36,953 nt of DNA. Origin: an uncultured Mollicutes bacterium. GTDB lineage: Bacteria > Bacillota_I > Bacilli_A > RFN20 > CAG-826. Each line of letters begins with the position of its first letter. Positions within the stretch are counted from its first letter, which is position 1. The DNA is taken from NCBI GenBank assembly GCA_937893635.1, contig CALBGF010000009.1, positions 1 to 36,953 on the forward strand. Direction: 5' to 3'. The position numbers were made by a program, and so were the translations under genes. Under the pieces are notes generated by a model. It saw nothing but the letters and a program-made list of their open reading frames with translations. It searched no databases and was not told the DNA's origin. Of this stretch, positions 1-8,198 are shown in pieces.

Positions 1-272
1 ATGAATCTGGAAATAGTTCTATGGAATATTTACAAAATACTTGTGTTCCTGGAAGTGTAACTCAAAATATTAATCTCGCCTTAGCGTTATCTAAACATTT
101 AATCCATGATGGTGCTTGTAGAATTCATGGCGGTGGATTTGAAGGAACAATTTTAGCGTTTGTTCATGAAGATGAATTAGAATATTATGTTGAAGAAATG
201 GGAGAAATATTCGGCAAAGAAAATGTCCATCAAATTTCAATTAGAAATGAAGGATCAAAGCATTTAAATTAA
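1..272 (+). CDS. galK: Galactokinase, C-terminal fragment (5' end outside window)
   Basis: This is the 3' end of a galactokinase, the cytoplasmic GHMP-family enzyme that makes galactose-1-phosphate from galactose and ATP (Leloir pathway). The open frame runs in from the window edge (first full codon at 3) and ends at TAA 270-272. The conserved C-terminal block is clear: an ESGxSS segment, then LQNTCVPGS, then GACRIHGGGFEGTILAFV, the glycine-rich motif closing the GHMP fold. The ATG at 21 is internal, because the ESGNSS residues encoded before it are family-conserved. A terminator follows at once, so it is the last gene of its own unit. It fits the locus: galactose freed by the GH36 and GH42 enzymes would need this kinase. 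Identity is fairly secure although only about 90 residues are visible. Confidence 0.85.
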   Translation, partial: ESGNSSMEYLQNTCVPGSVTQNINLALALSKHLIHDGACRIHGGGFEGTILAFVHEDELEYYVEEMGEIFGKENVHQISIRNEGSKHLN

Positions 273-279
273 TGTAAAT

Positions 280-319
280 AAGACTATTATAAGCAATAAT
301 GGCTTAAATAGTCTTTTTT
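280..319 (+). terminator. Rho-independent terminator after galK
   Basis: AAGACTATT (280-288) pairs with AATAGTCTT (307-315), with an inner AAGC/GCTT helix, followed by TTTTTT (314-319). It separates galK from the glycosidase operon. Confidence 0.85.
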
Positions 320-334
320 AGTTTAAATTACTAT

Positions 335-347
335 AAAAATAATTTTC
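335..347. promoter_or_regulatory. Degenerate copy of the locus-wide 13-bp palindrome
   Basis: AAAAATAATTTTC matches GAAAATTATTTTC except at the first base and the central base. It lies upstream of the GH13 operon, just as the perfect copies lie upstream of the other units. The downstream promoter is less clear here: a TAAAAT at 403-408 lies about 62 bp from the centre, but no good -35 box accompanies it. Confidence 0.45.
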
Positions 348-357
348 GTGCATTTCT

Positions 358-387
358 TTGTTTTATAAAATAAATTTTCTTTATTAT
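358..387 (+). promoter_or_regulatory. Possible sigma-A promoter of the GH13-GH36 operon
   Basis: TTGTTT (358-363) and TATTAT (382-387) are separated by 18 bp, giving a predicted start near 394. It is AT-rich DNA where chance matches are common, and an alternative -10 exists at 403-408. Confidence 0.35.
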
Positions 388-391
388 TGTC

Positions 392-405
392 TTAAACTAG
401 TTTAA
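392..405. promoter_or_regulatory. Perfect 14-bp palindrome TTAAACTAGTTTAA, possible operator
   Basis: The sequence is its own reverse complement. It lies between the candidate -10 box and the ribosome site of the first gene of the operon, where a bound repressor would block transcription. It resembles LacI-type operators in layout but lacks the usual central CG. No regulator in the window can be matched to it. Confidence 0.4.
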
Positions 406-436
406 AATTAAATTGATAAAGGAGTTGTTATCATTT

Positions 437-1972
437 ATGAAATGTAGTTGGTTAAAAGATGCAATATTTTATGAAATATATCCTAATTCTTTTAAAGATA
501 GCAATGATGATGGATATGGTGATTTTTTAGGTATTATATCTAAACTTGATTATGTTAAAGATTTAGGCGTTAATGCTATATGGCTTAATCCACATTATGA
601 TTCTCCTTTTATGGATGGCGGCTATGATGTACGAGACTTTTTTAAATGTTCTTCACGATTTGGAACAGAAGAAGAATTTGATAAATTAGTTAGTGAATGT
701 CATAAAAGAAACATTCACCTTATAGTTGATTTAGTCGCGGGGCATACAAGTGAAGAAAATGAAATGTTTTTAAAAAGTGCTAGTCCAAAACATAATGAAT
801 ACTCTGACCGATTTATATGGACTAAAAATCCTTGGGACTGCCCAAGTGAATATAAATTTCTTAATGGAAGATATAATCGATTTGGCGCTTATATGGTGAA
901 CTTCTTTTCTACTCAACCGGCCTTAAATTATGGATTTAATAAAATAACTCATGATTGGCAAATGTCATATAAAGATGAAGAACCTAGAAAAACACAAGAA
1001 TTTTTATTATCAGTTATGCGCTTTTGGCTTAATAGAGGCGTTGATGGTTTCCGTGTCGATTTAGCGGATTCTTTAGTAAAAAATGATGATAACAAAGAAG
1101 CCACTATTGAGATATGGAAATATATGATTTCTACTATAAAAAAAGATTATCTAGATATTATGTTTGTATCAGAATGGAATAATCCTTATCAATCATTAGA
1201 AGCAGGATTTGACGCTGATTTTGTTCTTGATAGAGCAAATAACTTTTATAACGATTTATCAAGAATTGAAGAATTTAATCCTAAAGTGAAATCATTTTTA
1301 GAAGTTGATAGCGTTTTTGATATAAGAGAAGATTTAAAAAAGACTATAAAAATGATTAATGATAATAAAGATAAGGGATTTTTAAGTTTTATTACATGTA
1401 ATCACGATACCATAAGATCTAGTTATTATTTAGATGAAAAAGAATTAAGATTATTTAATTTTGTAGTTTTAACTTTACCTGGTGTTCCTTTTATTTATTA
1501 TGGCGATGAATTAGGAATGAAATATCAAGATGATATAGATTCGGTAGAATGCGGATATGCAAGAACTGGTTCAAGAACTCCATTCCCTTGGAGTGATAAT
1601 AAGAATCAAGGATTTTCACCTTTAGAAAGTACTAAGCCATTTTTACAAGTCGATTATTCAACTAGTTTATTTAAACAAGAAAAAGATGACAAATCCTTAC
1701 TTAATTTAACTAAAAAATTAATTAAACTTCGTAATGAAGATAATAACTTAAAAGATAATGGTATTCGTTATTTTGAAACTAATGATTCACGCTTATTAGC
1801 GTATTATCGAAATAATGATTTAATAATTGTTAATCCGACTTTAAATACCAAAGATATTAAGTTAGATTGCGTTAGCAAAATTATATTTAAAGATGGAACT
1901 GCTGAAATTAATAATAAGATAATATCAATAGGAGGACAATCCGCAGTGATTGTTAGTATTAAAAATGTTTAA
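437..1972 (+). CDS. GH13 alpha-glucosidase-like enzyme
   Basis: A cytoplasmic (no signal peptide) alpha-amylase-superfamily hydrolase of 511 residues, in the range of oligo-1,6-glucosidases and alpha-glucosidases. The N-terminus (WLKDAIFYEIYPNSF, then NDDGYGDFLGI) is typical. Catalytic residues are visible: the nucleophile Asp in GFRVD (about D208), the general acid Glu in VSEWN (about E246) and the transition-state Asp in NHD (about D324). The usual VNHTS loop reads VAGHTS. The start is taken at ATG 437 because AAAGGAG (418-424) precedes it and homology begins there; the upstream in-frame TTG at 413 lies before that site. It is first in a five-gene operon and overlaps the GH1 gene by 8 bases. 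Substrate among alpha-glucosides (isomaltose, sucrose, trehalose-6-P) cannot be told from sequence. Confidence 0.85.
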   Translation: MKCSWLKDAIFYEIYPNSFKDSNDDGYGDFLGIISKLDYVKDLGVNAIWLNPHYDSPFMDGGYDVRDFFKCSSRFGTEEEFDKLVSECHKRNIHLIVDLVAGHTSEENEMFLKSASPKHNEYSDRFIWTKNPWDCPSEYKFLNGRYNRFGAYMVNFFSTQPALNYGFNKITHDWQMSYKDEEPRKTQEFLLSVMRFWLNRGVDGFRVDLADSLVKNDDNKEATIEIWKYMISTIKKDYLDIMFVSEWNNPYQSLEAGFDADFVLDRANNFYNDLSRIEEFNPKVKSFLEVDSVFDIREDLKKTIKMINDNKDKGFLSFITCNHDTIRSSYYLDEKELRLFNFVVLTLPGVPFIYYGDELGMKYQDDIDSVECGYARTGSRTPFPWSDNKNQGFSPLESTKPFLQVDYSTSLFKQEKDDKSLLNLTKKLIKLRNEDNNLKDNGIRYFETNDSRLLAYYRNNDLIIVNPTLNTKDIKLDCVSKIIFKDGTAEINNKIISIGGQSAVIVSIKNV

Positions 1973-3302
1973 TAAAGATTTTTTATGGGGAGTATCAACA
2001 GCAAGTTATCAAATTGAAGGAGCTTATCTTACGGATGGTAAATCCTTATCAATTTGGGATACATTTACGAATACTTTAGGAAATACTTATCGAAATCAAA
2101 ATGCGAATATTGCATGTGACCATTATCATCGTTATTTAGAAGATATTGGTTATATGGAAAAGTTAGGCGTAAATGTTTATCGATTTTCTATTTCTTGGAG
2201 TCGTGTTTTACCAAATAATTTAGAAGAAATAAATGAAAAAGGTGCACAATTTTATATTAATTTAATAGATAATTTAAAGAAAAACGGCATAAAACCATTT
2301 GTGACTTTATTTCATTGGGATTTACCAGAATATTTAGAAAAACAAGGAGGATTTTTATCTCCTGATTTTCCTAAATGGTTTGAACAATATACCAAGGTAA
2401 TATGTAATATTTTTAAAGATAAGGTATTAGATTATATAACATTTAATGAACCAGAAAATAGTGTTTATAATGGACTGGTTTCTGGAAGTTTTGCACCAGG
2501 CAAAAAATTAAGTAATAAAGAAGTATTATTAGCTATTCATAATATTCTTTTAGCTCATGGCCATTCTGTTAATGTAATAAGAGAAATGGTACCCAATGCT
2601 AAAATTGGTTTTTCAGCTTGCGGATGGGTGCCAGTACCTAATAAGAATCATTCAGAAAGTGAAGAAGATGCTTATCAAGATTATTTTGACTTAAAAGAAG
2701 ATCGTTTAGGTGATGGAGTTGCGATATGGTATGACCCGATTTTCTTAGGAAAATATCCTAGTCGATATTATCAAGTGTTTAATGATATTATGCCAAATAT
2801 TAAAAAAGAAGATATGGAATTAATTTCTCAAAAAATTGATTTTTGTGGAATTAATTTATATTCTGGTTATTATGTTGATAATATTAATGGACATATCATT
2901 CAAGTTAATCCAACAGATCGAAAAATTATGGATAATGGTTATACGATTTTACCAGAAGTAATGTATTATTCACCTAAATTTTTATATAAAAGATATAAGA
3001 CTCCAATCATTATTACGGAAAGTGGATGTGGAGACTTTGCTAAGCCCACTAACAATAAGATTCACGACAAAATGCGTATTGAATGCTTACATTCTTATTT
3101 ATCTTATTTAGAAAAAGCTTATAATGAAGGTGTTGATATTAGAGGATATTTCCATTGGTCACTTATGGATAACTTTGAATGGAGCGAAGGGTTTAAAATT
3201 CGTATGGGACTAATATATGTAGATTATGCTAAACATCAAAAAAGAATATTAAAAGATTCGTTTTTTGAATATAAAAAGATTATTGAATCATCAAAAAATT
3301 AA
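1965..3302 (+). CDS. GH1 beta-glucosidase
   Basis: A cytoplasmic family 1 glycosidase of 445 residues, normal for the family, releasing glucose (or galactose) from beta-linked oligosaccharides such as cellobiose. It starts with FLWGVSTASYQIEGA and carries HWDLP, the acid/base motif TFNEPE (about E162) and the nucleophile motif ITESG (about E352), where ITENG is usual. The C-terminal DNFEWSEGF matches non-phosphorylated-substrate enzymes rather than 6-phospho-beta-glucosidases, which agrees with ABC rather than PTS uptake here. Start: ATG 1965 gives the canonical N-terminus. The only good ribosome site (AGGAGG, 1930-1935) is about 29 bases away but 14 bases from an in-frame TTG at 1950, which could be the real start. 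Overlap with the GH13 gene implies translational coupling. Confidence 0.9.
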   Translation: MFNKDFLWGVSTASYQIEGAYLTDGKSLSIWDTFTNTLGNTYRNQNANIACDHYHRYLEDIGYMEKLGVNVYRFSISWSRVLPNNLEEINEKGAQFYINLIDNLKKNGIKPFVTLFHWDLPEYLEKQGGFLSPDFPKWFEQYTKVICNIFKDKVLDYITFNEPENSVYNGLVSGSFAPGKKLSNKEVLLAIHNILLAHGHSVNVIREMVPNAKIGFSACGWVPVPNKNHSESEEDAYQDYFDLKEDRLGDGVAIWYDPIFLGKYPSRYYQVFNDIMPNIKKEDMELISQKIDFCGINLYSGYYVDNINGHIIQVNPTDRKIMDNGYTILPEVMYYSPKFLYKRYKTPIIITESGCGDFAKPTNNKIHDKMRIECLHSYLSYLEKAYNEGVDIRGYFHWSLMDNFEWSEGFKIRMGLIYVDYAKHQKRILKDSFFEYKKIIESSKN

Positions 3303-3314
3303 GGAAGGAAAAGC

Positions 3315-4139
3315 ATGGAAAATAAAGAAGAAAAATTACCAAGTACAAGAGTGGAACAATTATTTTATTCTTTGAAATTTTATTTTGGAAATGTTTCATT
3401 TGCTAGTTACATGACATTTATATTTGCTATACCGCTTGCCATATATGCTTTTTTCTTTTGCTATCAATGGATTGCTATATTAAATACACCAGATGTAACT
3501 AAAGAAAATATTATGATTTTTGGCTCTTTGTATTTGTTACCATTAATTCCTCTTACTGGATTATTAGGTATAGGATTAAGTGGTGCTTATAAAATGATGA
3601 TAAGAATTACTTCTGATCAACCGTGCAATGCTAGTAATTATTTTTCTGGAATAAAAGAGAATTGGTGGCAATTTCTTATTTATTTTCTTATTTTAGGATT
3701 AGGTAGTTATTTTGTAATATTTAATTTTTTCTTTTTTAGTCCAAAAGAAAATAATTTATTATTTGTAATTATTCGCTTTTTGTCATTAATAGTATTTTGC
3801 TTTTTATTAAATATTGTTACTTGTGCTTCGGTAGAACAAGTTAAATATAATATGAAAGTGCGTGATATTTTACGCAATGCTTTTATATTATCTTTTAAAA
3901 AGACATTACCAACATTTGGACTTATAATTTTAACAATTGCACCATTATCTTTAGTATTTTTCTTTTCTCGTGTCGTTAAAGTTATTATACTTGCCGCGTT
4001 ATTCTTATTTTACTTTGGATTATCTTCTTTAATTATTGTTCTTCGTTATCAATATATATTTGATGAAATAATTCATAAAGAAAATCGTCCGGCAGAATAT
4101 CATCGTGGGTTATCTTCTTTTGGAGGACATAAAGAATGA
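3315..4139 (+). CDS. DUF624 (YesL-like) integral membrane protein
   Basis: A 274-residue membrane protein of the DUF624/YesL family, which is commonly encoded near LplB/YtcP-type sugar ABC importers in Bacillota; the molecular function is unknown. The N-terminal segment (SLKFYFGNVSFASYMTFIFAIP) and about six hydrophobic helices, near 27-50, 73-95, 117-140, 150-172, 195-215 and 218-240, fit the family. AAGGAAGG precedes the ATG. It ends with the only TGA stop I see among intact genes, overlapping the next ATG (ATGA), and an in-frame TAG follows one codon later. Operon position suggests a role in oligosaccharide uptake, by context only. Confidence 0.7.
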   Translation: MENKEEKLPSTRVEQLFYSLKFYFGNVSFASYMTFIFAIPLAIYAFFFCYQWIAILNTPDVTKENIMIFGSLYLLPLIPLTGLLGIGLSGAYKMMIRITSDQPCNASNYFSGIKENWWQFLIYFLILGLGSYFVIFNFFFFSPKENNLLFVIIRFLSLIVFCFLLNIVTCASVEQVKYNMKVRDILRNAFILSFKKTLPTFGLIILTIAPLSLVFFFSRVVKVIILAALFLFYFGLSSLIIVLRYQYIFDEIIHKENRPAEYHRGLSSFGGHKE

Positions 4140-5071
4140 AAATAGGTATTTTAGGATGTGGACGTATTGCTCAAAAAATAGGAAATACTTTAAAATTAAT
4201 GGGATTAAATAAAGAATGTTATATTGCATCTCGAGATATAAACAAAGCTAAACAATTTAAAGAAGAATACGATTTTGCAGGATTTTATGGAAATTATGAT
4301 GATTTGATTAATAACAAAGATATTGAATTAATTTATATAGCTACAATTAACTCATTGCATTATGAGCACGCCAAATTATGCTTAGAAAATGGTAAAAATG
4401 TTTTATTAGAAAAGCCAATCACTTTACGATTAAAAGAGGCTAAAGCGTTATATGATTTAGCAAAAAATAAAAATCTTTATATTGGAGAAGCATTATGGAC
4501 AGCGTATATGCCATCTTTAAAAATAATCCAATCATATATTAATAAGTATTTTAACAATATTACTAGCTCTTTAGCGGTATTTAAAGTTAATTCGATTATT
4601 AAAGAAAGAGTAAATCGTAAAGATTTAGGTGGAGGAGCGCTTTTTGATTTAGGAATATATCCAATTGCAATTACTTTATTAACATGTGGATTTAATTATA
4701 ACGCATTATTAATAAAAAATATTGAATATTCTAATGAAGTAGATATAAAAGAAGAATTTGGGTTTGCTTATGATAGCTTTTTTGCAAAGTGTGTTGTGGA
4801 TGCGACATATAACCGTGAATCTTATTTAAAAATTCAAAATGATGATTATTTAATGCAAGTATCACCAATTGAATGCCCAAAAGAAATTAAAATATTTAAA
4901 GGAAATCAATTGATAGTTAATGAAGATATATCACCAAAATTAACTGGATTTGAATATGAAATATTAGAAAGTATAGATTGTATAAAAAATAAAAAGAATT
5001 ATCCAAGTAGTTGGGATAAAGATAAGTCACTTAAAACTTTAGATATTATGACTAACATTATTCATTTTTAA
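4136..5071 (+). CDS. Gfo/Idh/MocA family NAD(P)-dependent oxidoreductase
   Basis: A 311-residue cytoplasmic dehydrogenase. The N-terminal Rossmann motif is GILGCGRIA (residues 3-11), and the conserved LEKPIT motif carries the catalytic-type lysine (about K93). The C-terminal domain contains GGGALFDLGIYP, the dihydrodiol-dehydrogenase-like variant in which Tyr stands where other members have His. GGAGG (4122-4126) lies 9 bases before the ATG, and the gene overlaps the DUF624 stop by 4 bases. Members oxidise or epimerise sugars and inositols; substrate cannot be predicted. It probably processes an unusual or oxidised sugar from the imported oligosaccharide. Confidence 0.85.
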   Translation: MKIGILGCGRIAQKIGNTLKLMGLNKECYIASRDINKAKQFKEEYDFAGFYGNYDDLINNKDIELIYIATINSLHYEHAKLCLENGKNVLLEKPITLRLKEAKALYDLAKNKNLYIGEALWTAYMPSLKIIQSYINKYFNNITSSLAVFKVNSIIKERVNRKDLGGGALFDLGIYPIAITLLTCGFNYNALLIKNIEYSNEVDIKEEFGFAYDSFFAKCVVDATYNRESYLKIQNDDYLMQVSPIECPKEIKIFKGNQLIVNEDISPKLTGFEYEILESIDCIKNKKNYPSSWDKDKSLKTLDIMTNIIHF

Positions 5072-5082
5072 AGGAGTACATT

Positions 5083-7197
5083 ATGATAAAAGTAATTGAT
5101 AATAAATTTATTAGAGTTGATACAAAAAATAATACTTTAGCTTTTTATATAAAAGGTGAACTTCCTGAAATTGTGTATTATGGAAAAAAGTTAAAAAATG
5201 ATACGGATTTTACTCCATTTTTAGGCATTACAGATATTACTGGTGTTGATATGCGTGATTATGTATTATCACAATTTGGAAAAGAAGATTATAAAGAACC
5301 AAGTATTAAAATAAAAAATTCTAATGGCACCTTTGTTTCAGATTTTAAATTTGTTAAATTTGAACTTAATAAATCATTAATTAATAATTCTTCTTTACCA
5401 TTAAGTAGAAATAAACTAGAAAATATTTGTTTTATTCTTAAAGATGATGTTAATAATATTACTTTAGAAATTTATTATTCATTTTTTAACAATTCTGATA
5501 TTATTGCGGTTAATTCACGCCTAATTAATGAAGGAACACTTCCAATTTATTTAAATAAGATTCCATCTTTGCAATTAGAATTAAAAACAGATTATTTTAA
5601 TATTTATACTTTTGATGGCGGATGGGCTAAAGAAAGAATGCGCCATGAATCAACATTGCGCGGTGGATTATTTATTAATGAATCAAGAACAGGCTCTTCA
5701 TCCGCGGATCATAATCCGTTTGTTTTACTTAAAAATAAAAATGGTTATTATGGCTTCAATTTAATGTATTCTTCTAATCATAAAACAAGTATTGAAATTG
5801 ATGCATATAAACACGCTCGAATAATATCAGGTATTAATGATTTTATGTTTGAATATAAAATTAATCCTAATGATATATTTATTGCTCCAGAAGCATTTAT
5901 GATTTATGAAAAAAATGAAGATATACTTTCTTTAGAATTTCATGAATTTATTCAAAATCATATTGTGCATCCTAAGTACAAAGAAAAAATTAGACCAGTA
6001 TTAATGAATAACTGGGAAGGAACTAATTTTGATTTTACTAAACAAAAAATCATTGATATTGCTAAAGTTGCTAAAGACGTAGGTGCGGAATTATTTGTTC
6101 TTGACGATGGTTGGTTTGGACATCGTGACGGGGATAATTCTTCATTAGGCGATTGGTTTGATTATAAAGAAAAAACTGGTGGATTAGATAAGTTAGCAAA
6201 AGAAATTAAAGATTTAGGACTTAAGTTTGGTATTTGGGTTGAACCAGAAATGATTTCTGAAGATAGCGAATTATATAAGAATCACAAAGAATACGCAATG
6301 TTAATACCTAATCGCAAACCTCATTTACACCGTAATCAACTAATGCTTGATTTAACAAATGAAGAAGTTAAAGAATATGTGTTAAATAGTTTAAGAAATG
6401 TACTCAATTTAACTAAAGCAAATTATGTAAAATGGGATTATAATCGTAATATGTCAGATGTTTATTCATCGAAATATTCTTCGAATGAGTATTATCATCG
6501 TTACATTATGAATTTATATGAAATAATGGCCACTATCACAAAGGAATATGAAGATGTTTTATTTGAAGGATGTGCAGCTGGAGGATCGAGATTTGATTTA
6601 GGAATTTTATATTATATGCCGCAAATTTGGACAAGTGATAATACTGACCCATATGATCGTATTTTCATTCAAACTGGCACTACTTATGCTTATCATCAAG
6701 TTAATATGGGAGCACATGTTTCTGCTTCACCTAATTGGTTTACTAAACGAACTTCATCTTTAGAAACACGTTTTAATGTTGCCTGTGGTGGTAATTTAGG
6801 ATATGAATTAGATCCTACTAAATTTAATGAAGAAGAAAAAAGTGTTGTTAAAAATCAAATTGAATTTTATAAACAAAATCGCGATATTTTTCAATTTGGG
6901 AATATTGCATATTTAAAGAGTGTTTATAAAAATGGAATTGGAGGATTTATTACATTATCTAAAAATCATAAAAAAGGATTTATGGTTATTACTTCCTCAT
7001 CATTAAAAAATGATATTAGTTTAAAATTACCACTTTTATCAAATAAAAAAGAATATCGTCTAATAGGTAGAGATATTCACTTTACTTGTATTTTAAAAGG
7101 AAATACATTAAAAAATATAAATGATATTTTTGCTAAAATAGTTGATAAATCAATTTATAATTTATATAGCGTAATGCTAAGTATTGAAGAAATCTAA
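5083..7197 (+). CDS. GH36 alpha-galactosidase
   Basis: A cytoplasmic family 36 enzyme of 704 residues (usual range about 700-750) that removes alpha-galactose from melibiose, raffinose or galactosylated oligosaccharides. Domains in order: N-terminal beta-sandwich (about 1-300), TIM barrel (about 310-620), C-terminal beta domain. Visible motifs: DDGWFG, the nucleophile Asp in VKWDYN (about D452), CAAGGSRFD, and the acid/base Asp in TSDNTD (about D519). AAGGAG stands 7 bases before the ATG. It is the last gene of the operon; its TAA overlaps the stop of the convergent deacetylase gene, leaving no room for a separate terminator. Released galactose would suit the neighbouring galactokinase. Confidence 0.92.
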   Translation: MIKVIDNKFIRVDTKNNTLAFYIKGELPEIVYYGKKLKNDTDFTPFLGITDITGVDMRDYVLSQFGKEDYKEPSIKIKNSNGTFVSDFKFVKFELNKSLINNSSLPLSRNKLENICFILKDDVNNITLEIYYSFFNNSDIIAVNSRLINEGTLPIYLNKIPSLQLELKTDYFNIYTFDGGWAKERMRHESTLRGGLFINESRTGSSSADHNPFVLLKNKNGYYGFNLMYSSNHKTSIEIDAYKHARIISGINDFMFEYKINPNDIFIAPEAFMIYEKNEDILSLEFHEFIQNHIVHPKYKEKIRPVLMNNWEGTNFDFTKQKIIDIAKVAKDVGAELFVLDDGWFGHRDGDNSSLGDWFDYKEKTGGLDKLAKEIKDLGLKFGIWVEPEMISEDSELYKNHKEYAMLIPNRKPHLHRNQLMLDLTNEEVKEYVLNSLRNVLNLTKANYVKWDYNRNMSDVYSSKYSSNEYYHRYIMNLYEIMATITKEYEDVLFEGCAAGGSRFDLGILYYMPQIWTSDNTDPYDRIFIQTGTTYAYHQVNMGAHVSASPNWFTKRTSSLETRFNVACGGNLGYELDPTKFNEEEKSVVKNQIEFYKQNRDIFQFGNIAYLKSVYKNGIGGFITLSKNHKKGFMVITSSSLKNDISLKLPLLSNKKEYRLIGRDIHFTCILKGNTLKNINDIFAKIVDKSIYNLYSVMLSIEEI

Positions 7198-8021
7198 AGA
7201 TCACCCAAATAAGTGTAAACTTTATGTCGCTCTAACTTTACATCGCGGGCTTTACAATATTCATTAATAGTTACTACCTGATATCCTCTTTCATAAAGAG
7301 CAGGTAGTAATTTTTTTACGGCGTTAATGGTAGTTTGATATCCTTCATGCATTAAAACAATGCCACCTTCACAAAGATTATTAATGACAGTGTTATATAT
7401 TTCATCAGCGCTTTTTCCACTCCAATCTAATGTATCTAATCCATTAGTCCAGTTAATAAGCGGATAATTAATTGTATCTAAAACTAGACCATTATAAGTA
7501 CCAAAAGGTAAACGCACTAAAGCTTCATTAATATCCACAAATTCATTCAAATTTGTTATGGTACCATTAACTTCCGATTTTATTTCTCGAGCAGGTAAAT
7601 CTTCTAAATGTTTATGATTTAAAGTGTGATTACCAATTTGAAATTTGCTTGTAATTGCGCGTTCAATGGTACTTTTATTAGCTTCAACAACATTTATTCC
7701 TTTATAGAAAAAAGTACCATGAGCTTCAAAACCTTCACTAGCGTACTTCTTATTAAAATCATCGAAAACATCTAATAATTGATTCGCGGTATTACTAATT
7801 GGCCCATCATCAAAAGTAAAACAAATTAAGCGATTGTCTTTATCAACATGTGAAATATCGGTATTAGAAACATCCCAATATTTTTCTTTATCTACATCAC
7901 TAGTAGAAGTTGATGTATTTGAATTATTATTACTCGTACTAGGGGTGTTACTTATAGAAGTGGTTCCATTATTACAGGCAGTTAGAAGTGTTAATAATAA
8001 CAAACTAGGTAATTTTTTCAT
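7194..8021 (-). CDS. NodB-family polysaccharide deacetylase lipoprotein
   Basis: A 275-residue exported lipoprotein. Lipobox LTAC lies near residues 14-17, followed by a Ser/Thr/Asn-rich linker to about residue 45. The NodB domain has all five motifs: TFDDGP, NHTLNH (metal-binding His pair), RLPFG, the DW motif in TLDWSG, and LMHEG. An active metal-dependent de-N- or de-O-acetylase is expected; substrate could be peptidoglycan or acetylated plant glycan. The start is the ATG at 8019-8021 because GGAG (complement of 8029-8032) lies 7 bases upstream; the in-frame ATG eight codons earlier has no ribosome site. It lies between two glycan operons and opposes both, and its promoter region shares the 8082-8094 palindrome with the importer operon. 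Confidence 0.88.
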   Translation of the reverse strand: MKKLPSLLLLTLLTACNNGTTSISNTPSTSNNNSNTSTSTSDVDKEKYWDVSNTDISHVDKDNRLICFTFDDGPISNTANQLLDVFDDFNKKYASEGFEAHGTFFYKGINVVEANKSTIERAITSKFQIGNHTLNHKHLEDLPAREIKSEVNGTITNLNEFVDINEALVRLPFGTYNGLVLDTINYPLINWTNGLDTLDWSGKSADEIYNTVINNLCEGGIVLMHEGYQTTINAVKKLLPALYERGYQVVTINEYCKARDVKLERHKVYTYLGDL

Positions 8022-8053
8022 AAATTTTCTCCAATTCTTTTTCATTTTTTTTC

Positions 8054-8059
8054 ATTATA
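8054..8059 (-). promoter_or_regulatory. Probable -10 box for the deacetylase lipoprotein
   Basis: Read on the minus strand this is TATAAT, 33 bases before the start codon. The -35 region (about 8077-8082) is poor (CTATAC) and touches the 8082-8094 palindrome, so a bound regulator could affect both divergent units. Confidence 0.35.
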
Positions 8060-8081
8060 ACATAAGAAATAAAAAAGTATA

Positions 8082-8094
8082 GAAAATTATTTTC
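8082..8094. promoter_or_regulatory. GAAAATTATTTTC palindrome, copy 1 (importer operon)
   Basis: Perfect 13-bp inverted repeat (GAAAAT-T-ATTTTC) in the divergent region between the deacetylase and the ABC permease. Its centre is 59 bp upstream of the first base of the -10 box at 8147, the same distance within one base as three other copies. Confidence 0.75.
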
Positions 8095-8123
8095 ATAGTT
8101 TTTGATTTATAGTAAAAATAATG

Positions 8124-8152
8124 TTGCAGGCATTTTATATTTATTATAAAAT
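8124..8152 (+). promoter_or_regulatory. Sigma-A-type promoter of the ABC importer operon
   Basis: TTGCAG (8124-8129), 17-bp spacer, TAAAAT (8147-8152). Predicted start near 8159, giving a leader of about 40 bases that contains a cre-like site. Confidence 0.6.
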
Positions 8153-8163
8153 TATCGTGTAAA

Positions 8164-8177
8164 TGAAAACGCTTTAA
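8164..8177. promoter_or_regulatory. cre-like catabolite operator (importer operon)
   Basis: TGAAAACGCTTTAA fits the CcpA consensus TGWAANCGNTNWCA at all but the C near the end. Its centre is about +12, a repressing position. Confidence 0.55.
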
Positions 8178-8198
8178 TTTTGTGTTAAGGAGGAAAGT

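Noticed and set aside
7194..7330. Bidirectional terminator between the convergent GH36 and deacetylase genes
   Set aside because: The stop codons overlap and I found no stem followed by T runs near 7190-7200; hairpin-like stretches inside the deacetylase gene lack the T tract.
8082..8094. CodY or Fur/PerR box
   Set aside because: The CodY consensus is AATTTTC-N-GAAAATT, with half-sites in the opposite order, and Fur/PerR boxes centre on ATAAT/ATTAT repeats. GAAAAT-T-ATTTTC fits neither.
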